From positions 262,541,562-262,605,561 of the forward strand of contig JARDYH010000003.1 of assembly GCA_029215795.1 (NCBI GenBank): a DNA stretch of 64,000 nt, written 5' to 3'. The position numbers were made by a program, and so were the translations under genes. The notes beneath the pieces were generated by a model that saw nothing but the letters and a program-made list of their open reading frames with translations, was not told where the DNA came from and did no database searches. How positions within the stretch are numbered: position 1 is the first letter of the stretch; the number at the start of each line of letters is the position of its first letter. Of the stretch, positions 27,901 through 39,900 are shown in pieces. Source of the DNA: Anniella stebbinsi (taxonomy: Eukaryota; Chordata; Lepidosauria; Squamata; Anniellidae).

Positions 27901-30900
27901 TCCTGAGCAAACCTATCAATCATTTGATAAGTGGTCACAGATTTAGGACCAGAGGATAGGAGGATACGGACAGTTTTCCCAAAGTAAGCAAGCAAGCAAG
28001 CAGTAGGGATCTGTATTGGGGACAGTGCTATTTAACATTCAGAATTGACTTGGAGGCAGGGAAGAGAAATGATATAACCAAGTTTTTAAGTGACACTAAA
28101 ATTATTCGTGATTGTGAAAATTCAAACAAGCAACGAAGGGCACCAAGGATCTCTTGAAACGGGGTGAAAATGGGCCACAAAATTGCAAGTGAGGTTCAGC
28201 ATAAATAATTGTAAATTTTACTAGATGGGAATCACATTTCTTACTTGATGGGATATGAACTGCAGACAAGAGAGATTGCGGGACTGTGGTAGATAGCTCA
28301 CCGAAAGTCAACACGGCATGCAGCAGCAGTGAAAAAAGCAAATTCCATGCTAGAGGTTATTAGGAAAGATGCTGAAAATAAAATATCCAGTATATAATCT
28401 ATGGTACAGCTGCATTTGAAATATTGTGCTAGAAGGTTACTGTAGAGCTGAAAAAGGTGCAGCAAAGGGGAATCAAAGTGAGCATGGAGCTGAGTAGCCT
28501 GAGTGGGTGATCTGAGGCTATTCACTATCTCTTAGCCTAACCTACCACACAGGGTCATTGGAAGGATTGGCGGAGCCAGTGGGGTTGGTATCCTGTACAC
28601 TGCCTTGAGCTCCTTGACAGAAAGGTAGGGTATAAATGCAATAAAATGAAACTGAATGGCTGCAGACTCTGGACCGACGAAAGTAGTACTTCTCACACTG
28701 CATAATTCATTTATGGAATTTGCTTCCCCAAGATGTAGTGATGGCCACTAGCTTAGAAGGCTTTAGAAGAGACAAATTCATGGAGAAAAGAATAACTGTT
28801 AGCCCAGGAGAAAAACTGAACCTCCATGTTCAGAGGCAGGAAAGATCCTTCAGAATGCCATGGCAAAGTGTAAGGTTAGGTTACAGCCTTCATGCTCTGT
28901 CTCTGGTCTTTCTAGAAACGTATGAGGACACTCTGAGAAACAGAATCCTGTTCTAAATGGAACCTTGTTCTGCTCCAGTGGTCTTTATATTCATATGAGG
29001 TTTTAAAGGTATGACTTATTTAGAAATATTTCCCAGGGTTGCTCAGCTATTTTTGGGAATAACTATTCCCATGCATGTCAAGCAAGTATATGAAGTATTT
29101 CTGTTCTGCCATAGATTTTGCCTATTTTTCAATAACCAAATTAACTAAAACCTTACTTTTCAAAAATGGTTGCTAATGTAGGCAGATTTTTATGTATTTC
29201 TACATACCACAGAACCTTCTCTAGCAATAGCAAAAATGTATATTTTAAGGCTGGAATCCTGAACACATTTATTAGGATGTAAGCCCCATTAAACAAAATG
29301 GGACTTACTTCAGTGCACAGAACTGTAATGTAAGTCTCAAACTCAAGTTTATTTTAAAAATTCAACTAACTATTTGTGCCACCACACCACCTATATACCA
29401 GGTCCGGTCATGAACACCTCTTCTCAAGACAAGCGCCAGTGCTTGAATATGCCTGAAGGAAGGGCAAAATAACACTACCTTTCCCCTCTCTGTGAAGGAA
29501 CAAGGTAAAGACTTTGTGCAATAGGTTCTGCTTGTGGATATACTGAGCTAAAAGTTTAATGTAATTTGTGGATTAATAAACCAATAGAGCAGGTGACAAA
29601 ACTAAGCTGATGCGTGGTTTTATGGTAGCAAAATAAAGAAAATGTTTATTGTTGTTTACAGTTCTTAGTTTCTTCAAATTCAATTTAAATTTTGCCTATT
29701 CTTAATAATACTAGTAATAACACACTACCTCTTCCTTTACTCTATCCACACCTACCCACATACAAGCTCCAACAAAACACTAACTGACTGTCCAAACCCT
29801 TTTATAGCATCACTAGCTACACCCACTCAGTCTAACGTTCCAAGCTCTCTAAACATACTCATCCAGACATACTTAAGGGAACATAAATGTGGGGTATCGC
29901 CACACTATTCCTTATCCTTTCTCCTTAGCCACTCTACCAATCTCTGTGGTAAGTTACATTCATGCATTTCTAAAGTTTTGTGCAATTATGCCTAATAATT
30001 AAAGCATTACATTCACCTTAACTATTACGTTTACATAATACATTTATTGGTTAACAGACATTAGCAGAGAGCCATATGATTCAGCCACTTCACACACAAT
30101 CTATTTTCTTACAATTAAGTCTAGATACAGTGCGACATTCCCATAAACTGTGGTGTAATGTTAACATTGGATTTTTTAAAGTCTTATATGCAGAAAAGTT
30201 ACATGTATGTGACAAGTGTTACAGTTGAACAGACCATGCAAGAAATTAACATATCGGCCAGAGCTAAACAAAGACCAAAAAAAGTGTCCTTACCACCTAT
30301 GTAAAACATTAAGCACAAATGTTTTAGGTGAAGACAAGCCTGGTCGACATGAACTGAATGTAAAAAGGAAAGATTTAAAAAACAAAACAATGAAAAATGA
30401 AATTGCAGAATTGTAAACAAAAAGACCCTACAAACACACAAAAAAGGTTCACATTCAATTAACAACCTACAGTTAACAAACTATGGGTTGTTCGGGAGTG
30501 CGTAGGAACAAGCAAAAATGTTAGCTCCTGACTGCTTGCCGCTTCCGTTTTACTTCCTCTGCCTTTGCTGTCCAAGATGTTCAAACCTGGAACTCTGAGT
30601 TGCTGAGTGAGAAACGATTCAAGAGTTTTAACCCAAGAAGCCATGGGTTAAAACTCTGGGTTATTTCTCTCTCAACAACCCAGAGTTCTGGGTTCACACA
30701 TCACAGATAGCAACCCAAGGATGGGGCGACCGGGGGTTGTTAAGCAAAGCAGGAGCAGGCAAGAGCCAGCACACTCACTTGTTCCTGCATACTGCCGAAC
30801 AACCAATGGTTAATGAACTTGGGTTGCTTGTTGCATGTGAACTTGGTCACTATGTCAAATGATGCCATTCATATTTCTTTTCTCTTTAATTCATCCTTCT

Positions 30901-33900
30901 CAATCCAGCAAAAGGGACAACAGTGAAATATATTAAATAAACAATGTTGCCAAAACACCATGAGAGAAAAGGTCGCACTGCACCATTTTTTAATGTAACT
31001 ACACAGCTTTAGAAATGTAAGTTTTGCTGGGGGACTCCTCTCCCTCAGGCCTCTTTCCAATTTGCACACTATATTTACCCAAAGCACTTTGAAAATGTTC
31101 TGACTTGCACATTTACATGAAACACAATGACCTGGTTTGCATGTGCCAGGATCTCTTCTCAATAAACCCAGAATGCAGGACATGGAATAATGGGCTCAAG
31201 TTAGAGGAAGCCAGATTCCAGCTGGACATCAGGAAAAACTTACTGACTGTTAGAGTAGTACGACAATGGAACCAATTACCTAGGAAGGTTGTGGGCTCTC
31301 CCACTCTAGAGGCATTCAAGAGGCAGCTGGACATCTGTCAGATATGCTTTAAAATGTATTCCTGCATTGAGCAGGGGTTGGACTCAATGGCCTTATAGGC
31401 CCCTTCCAACTCTACTATTTTATGATTCTATGATGATCACTAGGTTGTTAATAAGACACAATGGTCTGTTAACCACCTTGAATGTGCCACCACGTGCCAG
31501 CCAGATTTACATAATTACCCCTCGCCAGTGTGGCTTGTTGTGACATTCAAACCTGGAGAGGATGGGTGGTTGGGGTTGTTAACAAACCAGCCAACAAACC
31601 AAAAACAGCCCTTGGGTTCTGTGTGGCTTGTTAACCACCTTCACCGGGTTCGGCCATCATAAGAAGTCACACAAGCGAGGGGTACTAAAGCAAATCCAGC
31701 CAGCATACAACCGCCACACACAGAGTGGTTAACGGTTTGATCATGTGAATTGGCCCAATATAGTTTGGCCACAATTCACAGAACTGAGAGTCAAACTACT
31801 GTTTCGGACACATATTTGGTAGCAAGAAGCTCATCCGACCTCCCTGCACACACACATACAGACACAACTTTTAACAGTGTATGTACTACTACATGGGAAT
31901 CTGTTATTTAAAAACTAGAAGTCCCACTGGATCCACCAAACTAGTTTTCCAGATTGAGGCCTAAGGGATTAAAATGAGGGAGGGACATAGCTCAGAAGAG
32001 CATGCTTGGCAGTAAGAAGTCCCAAGATTCAGCCATTTTCATCTCTACTTAAAAGTTCTCAAACAGCAAGCCTGGAAAAGTTACTTTCTTGAAACACTGG
32101 CCTTGGGGCTATTTAACTGGAGTTGCCAGGTACTGAATTTGGGAACTTTCTGTGAACAAAGCAAAAGCTCTACCACTGGGCTATGATACCATCCATATAA
32201 TTTGAAGTTGAGAAAGGAATTTTCTTTATGGAGATTGATACATACTACTGACCTTTACAGTGACCTGATTCACACATAACAACAACCCATCAGTTTAAAA
32301 ATGAGTGTCATGCACGAGTGGGAGAGAGACTCTTCCACTTTTACTCAGCAACCCACAATCGGCTCCTGCTAAGAAAGTTGTCTGAACCCGGACCACTGGG
32401 TAGTTTAGGAGCTAAACAACCCAGTAGTTAATCTATGATTTGTTGCTGAGATACCACTGGGTTGTTTAGCCCCTACACAACCCAGCTGTCTGGGTTCAGA
32501 TGTCAACGCTGAGAAGGAGCTAATTGTGGCTTGTGGAGTAAAATGGAAGAGGCAGGGGCGCTGCAGGCAAAATACCCTCATGTCCCCAACAACCCATCAG
32601 TTTTTAAACCAATGGGCTGTTATTACATGTGAACAGCCCCACTAAGTCAGATCAATAGTCCAACTATCCCAGTACTTTCTATTCTGACTAGCGGCCCCTC
32701 TCTCGAGGCTCTTTCTCAGTCTTGTAACCCATGACGCATTTAACTAGAGATGCAACGGATTGAAACTTGGTCATTATACATGCAAAGAACAACCAAGCTA
32801 TGGCGCCTCTCTAACATAGTGCTAGCCACCAGAACTGTAGCCTGGGTGGAACTATAGCCATTTGCAGGCATTGGGTGCACATGTAAGTGCTGTCCTCAAT
32901 GTCCTTGACCTTCCCACATTGCACAGGGATGTCTGAAGGGGGCTCTACTTGTGTTTGCTTGAGGTCTCCATGCAATCAGGAATCCAGCTTTATCAGGGCT
33001 AACAATCACACAGACACTTCTACTTGCATTCAAGTAAATATGAGTAGGAACAACTTTTAGATCCACTGAATGTGGGAAGTCTGGGAACAGAGGGGACATT
33101 GGGGGCAGGATATGCATGCATGCCCATATCCCTTCCTCACTTTTAACTCTTACATGAGAGCAAGCTGAATGCCTGCATAAAGCTTGTGTTGTTTTCAATT
33201 TGCAAATGGCCAGTTTTCACTCACAGCCTGCAAGTATCGAATCATATTTTCCAAAAGCCTAAACACGTTAGATTAGTCATCTAATAAAATGTAAGCATGT
33301 TGCTTATTTGTGAACCAGAAAAGGCAGATGATTAATAGAAGGCAATGAACACCCACTGTAAAAGAAAAATAAATGGTCTAAATCTTGTTATGTTCAATTC
33401 AGATGACTGAAGAAAACATATTTGATATGCAGCACAATCAGCAATTTAAAGGTAAGATAATATTTGTTGGACTAATTAATTAAAATTTCCAGGCTTTACA
33501 TATTAAGCTCTTTTAAGCTGTCACTGTGCAGGTTGGCCCTATGAACAGATTTTGACTTAAATTTTGCCTTACATATCCTTGGGGCACAACAAAGCATCAC
33601 CTCTGTTTAGTATAGGTTAAAAAATAAGGAAAAATAAGTCTAGGTTAAAAGAAATAAATCTTACTTTGGAAACCAATTTAATCCAAGGTGTTCTGTTTTA
33701 GAGTACAGTATCCGCTCCAGCATTTCATAAAGTGGCCTCCATGGTAATTCCAAGTCATCCCTTGAAAGAAGTTCTTTTTTCCTAAATTTTAAAAACAAGG
33801 AGAGTTTAATCATTACTCACACCTGGATGTGCCATTCATACCCCCAAAGAATATGTGACTGTGTCTTCTGCTTAGTCATTACCTCTTGCATAAAGCCTAA

Positions 33901-36900
33901 AACAGTCTTCCCTAAACTGGCGCCCTCCAGACGTTTGAATTACAACACCCATTAGCCTGTACCAGCATGGCCAATGGTCAGATGACAGGAATTGTAGTCT
34001 CAAACATTTGAAAGGCATGAGGTTGGGGAAGGATGGCCTAAATATGCTAAGGAAAAAGATATATACAAAGTTGAAGGGAATTTTGAAACTTGGGTTAGAT
34101 GCAAGTATGGCCTCCTCCACACGAGACGTTTAATGAGCCTTGAAGGCTCATTAAAAAATTTACCTTCACACCAGCGGAGTGCAAAACGGGCGCAGAGGCG
34201 CGTTATCTCCCGGATTATGCGCATTATCGAATGCGCGTTAATTAGCGACTTTTATTTTGCTCCATCCATTAAAGCGCATTTTGACTGCTGCCGCCGCTGT
34301 CAAAAGCCCTCCCCCGGCTGCAACCTGAACTTCAGCAACCCCGGGGCATGATTTGAAGCTGGCGAGGCGAGAAGGGGGAGAGCAGATTTCCTTCCTCACC
34401 CCCTTTCCGATCGCTCCATGCCCCGACCTGACTTCAGCAACCCCGGGGCTCCGGCGGAGGGAGCTAGCGCCTGGCTGCCGGGAACATGAAGCCGGCGAGG
34501 TGAGAAGCGTCGCGCAGCCCGATCCCAGCCTCCGGAGCCAGCCTCGAAGTTCCCTGCAGGGGGCTCCGGCCACATTGGAGGGCAGTCGGCGCCGCCCTCG
34601 GGGGAAGCTCAGCCCCACCGGCTCGTGCCCGTCTGGCACATCTGCTCCTCTCGCTCGCTCGGCAAGCGACCGCTCTCCTCGGCGAAGGCGGCAGACGCCA
34701 GGAGGCAGCTAGCTGGGAAGAAAGCGCAGGGGAGAGAGGCGCTGCTGCCGCTGCCGCTGCCGCCACAGCCTCGCCCGGCCTGGCTTGGAGGAGGAGGCGG
34801 CTCAGCTCTCCCTGGAACTCTCGCAGCTCCGCCGCCCTCTGGGACCCAACTCGACAGCTGCCTCCCACTTTTCTCCAACACTTGACACAGCCTGCCAGAG
34901 GGAAGGGGAGGGGAGCGCCGCCTCTCGTGCAGAGGTATTCGGCGTAAAGGCGCTTCAGGGATAGTGCGCCCAATCGCCTAACCGGGCGCAAAAGCGAATT
35001 CTTGTGGAGGGGGCCTAGAACTCTACATCATGGTGATAGCCATAGTTAGCACTAACCAAGATTCTCTCTTAATAGAGATTTAAAACTGTGTTTGAAGCAA
35101 GTTTGCAAATCCTGGTTAAAAGGAAACATGATTATCCTTAAACCTTGTTTAAGTCCATGCTGATAGAATGCTTAATCATGGTTACAACTCACAGGAAAAG
35201 GGAAGAGAAGTTCTCATGCTAGAAGAGAAGAGCACAATCCCATTCTCTTAACCTTGGCTGAGAGATGGCCAGTGTTACACCAAAACAGAGCCTTACATTC
35301 TCAGCGGCATGATCCCTTATGCAGCAATCTGCCCTCTTAAATTTAGTTCTCAAGGTAGTTTATTTTCAGGGGTACACAAATGTACTTCCCAGCAGTGAGC
35401 ATATATTTTAACCTGGACATTGTGTTTGTGATGAATGCATAAGTGAGAGATGGGTTGGAACTAATTTTGGACTTCACAGAGATTTCAAAAGCATTTTGAA
35501 GTAGCAAGACTATTCAACTGCATAAATGAGTCTTCCACCAGGCTTGGAGAAGGCAGGAAGACTGATCCCTTCAGGGATGCTAGGCTTTTGCCATTCCTGA
35601 GCACCTTCAAAGCCCAGCAGGGTTTAAAAAATGAGACCTCTACCAAGGCCATTACAAATTGGGAGACCTATTTTTTTTTAATGCTAATAAGGCATATCTT
35701 CAGTCTCAAAGTGAATTTTTTTTTCAAGTTATTTTTCCTTAGAGCATAAATTACTTCCTACATAAAAGAGATGCAAAGAGTAACTTACTTCAACAGGTTT
35801 ATCAAAAGACGTGCAAAACCTTGCATCATGCTGATCTCCAACTTTGGAATAGTTACTAGCTCATACAAGAGCTTGATAAAAAGGACATGATCTTCTTTGC
35901 TAAACTTTCTTCCATAGAGCCGGAGATACCTTTAAGAAAGAAAAATACCTAATGTAAAACATTATTTTAGATACCCCCCCCCCCCTTCAATAACAAGCTC
36001 TCAGGGCAGTTTACACAACCAAAAAACACTAAAAATATTAACAGCAATGAAATTAATACACGGGAAAGCAGAAAAATGAACAATAAAAAGAGCAGGGAGC
36101 AATAGAAATCACTGCATTCAAAATGTCAAAATGTCTTCATCAAATTTATTTATTTATTTATTACATTTCAATACCGCCCAATAGCCAAAGCTCTCTAGCT
36201 GTTTCATAACAATTACAACCACCAAATGTGACACAATAAAATACCTTAAAACTACAGTATAAAATAAAAATATTAACAAAATAGAACCTAGCAGCAATAC
36301 AAAGATTTAAAATAAAGTACCAGATTTAAAACAAAAACTAAAATGCCTGGAAAAATGAAAAGGTCTTCACCTGGCGCCTAAAAGAGCAAAATGTAGACAC
36401 CAGGCAAGCCTCTCTGTGAAGCTCAAATGCCAGAAAGAAATCAGATTTGTTATCAGGTGAACCTCCGTGGGTACCACCACTTAAAAAGCCCTTTGTCCAG
36501 TCACTATTAATCTGACTAATGCAACAGGGGGATCAAGAGGAAAGTGTCAAATGATGAATGAAGAGATCAGGAAGGCTCATATGGGAGGTCCTTACATGTA
36601 TTGAGCATGCTTACAAGACTGTATTAAAGCATTACAACTTTGGGGGCTCTTTAAAGGAGGACATGATATAATTGTATAAAAGAATACATGGTGTAGAGAA
36701 AGTGGATAGGGAGAAGCTTCTCTCATAAAACTAGAAGCCTGGTTCATCCAATGATGCTGGAAAATGGAAGATTCAGGACACATAAAAAGAAGTACTGCTT
36801 CACAGCATGCATAGTTAAACTATGGCTTAATGGAAGATATGGCTATCAACGGCTATTGGTCATGATGGCTATATTTTAGCTCCAGTACCTGAAACAGTAT

Positions 36901-39900
36901 GCTTCTTGAATACACTTGCTAGGAAACTCAAGCAGGAGAGTGCTATTGCATACATATCTTGGTGTGGGTTTCCCATAAGTATCTGACTGGCCACTGTGGG
37001 AACCTAATGATGAACTAGATAGGCCTTTAGTCTGTTCTTATGCTTAAACGAAGAATTAAGGTAGGCTGCTATACTAACTGGTAGCTAATATAGAAAGAAA
37101 GGCACCTAAAGTTTCTAGTAACATGGAACGTTAAATATTTTTTCAAAAGATTAAATATTTTAAAAAAACAAAAATCATTTCCATCTGTCCTGCAAGACCT
37201 ACCTGAAAATATGCATACATTTCAAGATATAAATTATCCCGGTTTTAGGATGCCTGCTAACTATTGCCTTAATAACAGAGCCTCAGTCAGACATTACTTA
37301 ACAGAGAGAAATCTCAAACCATAGAAGCTTGGAGAATAAACCTCCAAAACGACTTTATTTATGGAGAAAATAATAAGGAAACTGGGCTGTTCCCATGTTT
37401 ATTTGAAGTAAGATTCTCCTTCTCCCCCAGGATTGACCCTCAGACTGAAAGAGGGACACAGAGACCCTGTTTAGACAGCACACTAAGGCATGGTGGTTAA
37501 GATTTTTAACTAAACATTATGGCTTAGCGTGTCGTGTGAACCATTCATAACCACGGGGCTACGTAACCACTGTTTAAACAAGCTCACTAACCATCTGCTG
37601 CAAAAAGGTAAGCAGCCTAACCATGGCTTAGCATGTTGTCTAAACAGATCAAGGGAAAGGGAATTCCTACGTTTAAATAAACAGCTACAGTCTTGTTACA
37701 TTCACATTGGGTGCTAGGCGGCAGGGAAAAAAGCAGGGTGGGTCCACACACACACTCAAGTCTCTTACTAGATTGATATTTCTCCCCAGATTCGCACATT
37801 CGCTGTGGTAGGCTAATATCTAGTTTTATGCTAAGTCTATTAACAGAGTTTGCCAAGAACAGAGAAAATGTATACAGAGAAATGCTATAGCTTTCTCTCA
37901 GTCTTCTTTGCAGGCACCTCTCTCTCTCTCAGGCATGCATAGCAGTATTCTCCAGAGGAAATATTTTTAGGAAACACATAGCACTGGCACAATTATACTT
38001 GTTCTAAATGCATCCTTCATAGTAATTTCTACTGCCAGGGAAAATTATCCCTGGCTCCCGGCAGAAATGTGTTCATGATGAGAGCCGGAAAAGGAGGGTT
38101 GGGATTACACTCCTAAGGAAAGGAAATAGTTCCCTCCCCTTCGTCACAGATATTCAGCTGAATTATAATAACTGCATCAGGATAGCCGCATGACAATGGT
38201 ACACAAAATACAACAATTGAAACAGTAGCAGTATTTACAGCCCTGGCTATAAAAAAAGGCGCATTATGGTAGGTTATGGTGAACAGCAATGTACTGAATA
38301 ACTATGAGACTCTGTAGCAAAAGACTAACTACTATACCCAGATACGTTAAGTGAAATACAGTAACCAAAATCCATGTAATAATGCTACTGATCCTACACA
38401 GGTAGTTGAAATGGTGTGTTCAGCATAAGTAGCAATAATGTACATTCTTGAAAGAGAGAGAGAGAGAACATCCACAGAACAGCAATGGGTACAGAAACAA
38501 TTTATAATACAAGAAGTAGGGGAACTGTATTCATTTTGATATGAAGAAAAAAATTGAAACAAATGCCAAATATTCATGAAAAGTCAAAGAACTGACCGGA
38601 CCTACAGAAATAATAGTTGGTGCAATTACTTTGAAGTTTAAAATGTATGAATAGATAAATGTATGCCATTGAATAGCTACTATCTATCGTGGGGAAGATC
38701 TCAGCCTGACAAACGGCTTAACTTTTTTCTGGTCCTGTTTCAACCATACTCAGCAGGCAAACATAGCAGAGCTTTGTCTGTCTTATGCTTACTCACAGGC
38801 TCAGTTCAGACAACACATTTCTCAACAGTGGTTTTGGAACTCCACAGTGGAGGTTTTTTTTACATCGTCATTGAGAAATGTATTGTCTGGCAGGAAAACT
38901 CCATGCAACAGTGGAGTTATTTTGGAAAACACTCAATGCAGAATATCAACACTGTGCAGAGGAGAGTTCCTGCACAATCGTTGTATTGTGTGTTGTTTGG
39001 TAGCTCTGTGGAGTTTTCTTTTGCTTTGAGTTGACTTTTCCCACTGGCTACAGAGTTCCCTGGCAAGAGTGGCAAAAGGAGAGAGTGCTGCTCTAGGAGA
39101 GCTGCTGGGATTGTTGTTGTTGTTGTTTTTGCAGTAATGGCTGATGGGATACCTTCAGGAGGACTGGGGGAGCAGAGAGGGCAGAGGAGCTGTCAATCAA
39201 ACATTGAGTTGGATTTTGCTCAACTCCACAGTAGCCCACAGTCACACAACAGTGGAGTTAGAATAAGTTGTGTGGGGAGTACCCCCTAAAAACTCAACCA
39301 CCGAGTGTAGTTTTCATACTGCGTTGACTAATGTGTTGTCTGAACTGAGCCACAGAGTGCTCTTCCATCTCCAGATTCCCAGAAGACAAGAAGGTGGACT
39401 GGGGGGGGGGGGGGGGGGCAGGGGGGAGAACAGTTTCCATTAGCATCACTCTGTTTTTCCACAGCACAGTGTCTTTTTTCTCTCTCCTTCCCGGAAAGCC
39501 TGGCTCAGCCATAAAATTAACTAGATTTTTAGAATCAGATGGCTCTTCCCACCACTTGGGTTTGGTGTTACTGCTGACCATCAACAATCTAGTTTAAATG
39601 TAGCTCGTGTACACTCCTAAACTTTGAGAAGTTGCTTTGAAAAACAGTATTAAAGTCATCAAAAGTTCAAAACACACTTTAAATGATTAAAACACATACA
39701 CCATGGTAATCCCCCCAGAAGGTTGTAACAGCATAATGCTATTACATGATTACATGCAAGATACTCCATAAACACTCCTGCAAGCTTTTATTGTTCAGTG
39801 AAAGCTTTACAAAAATGCAACAACGAAAGTTAACTTCTGCATGAGCAGCAATTTATGCATTGATCAGTTATGTCTCAAGCTCTGCCCTGCATGGGAGAGA

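Larger units (their letters stand above)
19043..33664 (-). other. PSME4 intron 3 (14.6 kb)
   Basis: It holds an L2-like fragment (21540-21985), a near-repeat pair (22461/22856), a dead Tc1 transposon (23545-25077), a hAT-type MITE (25629-25962), a decayed CR1 (27120-28830), inverted-repeat elements (30446-30850, 32260-32642), a CR1 tail inside a MITE-like context (31129-31755) and SINE remnants (31970-32035, 32090-32200). The stretches 19043-20800, 22000-22390, 26000-27100, 28830-30440 and 32650-33660 show no gene and nothing else I recognise. Confidence 0.75.
33782..35788 (-). other. PSME4 intron 2
   Basis: It contains a palindromic MITE (33907-34036) and the cargo-bearing CpG-rich element (34109-35015). 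Nothing is recognised in 35016-35788. Confidence 0.85.

Noticed and set aside
27120..28830. An endogenous retrovirus
   Set aside because: The blocks fit CR1 ORF2, there are no long terminal repeats, and no protease or integrase-like motif is visible.
34238..34712. ORFs of 133 and 119 codons on opposite strands
   Set aside because: They overlap each other in GC-rich DNA and cross the transposon-insert boundary.
34464..34991. A 175-codon minus-strand ORF and several overlapping ORFs on both strands
   Set aside because: They lie in the GC-rich insert where stop codons are rare by composition. The residues are Ala/Ser/Arg runs in all frames, with no domain.
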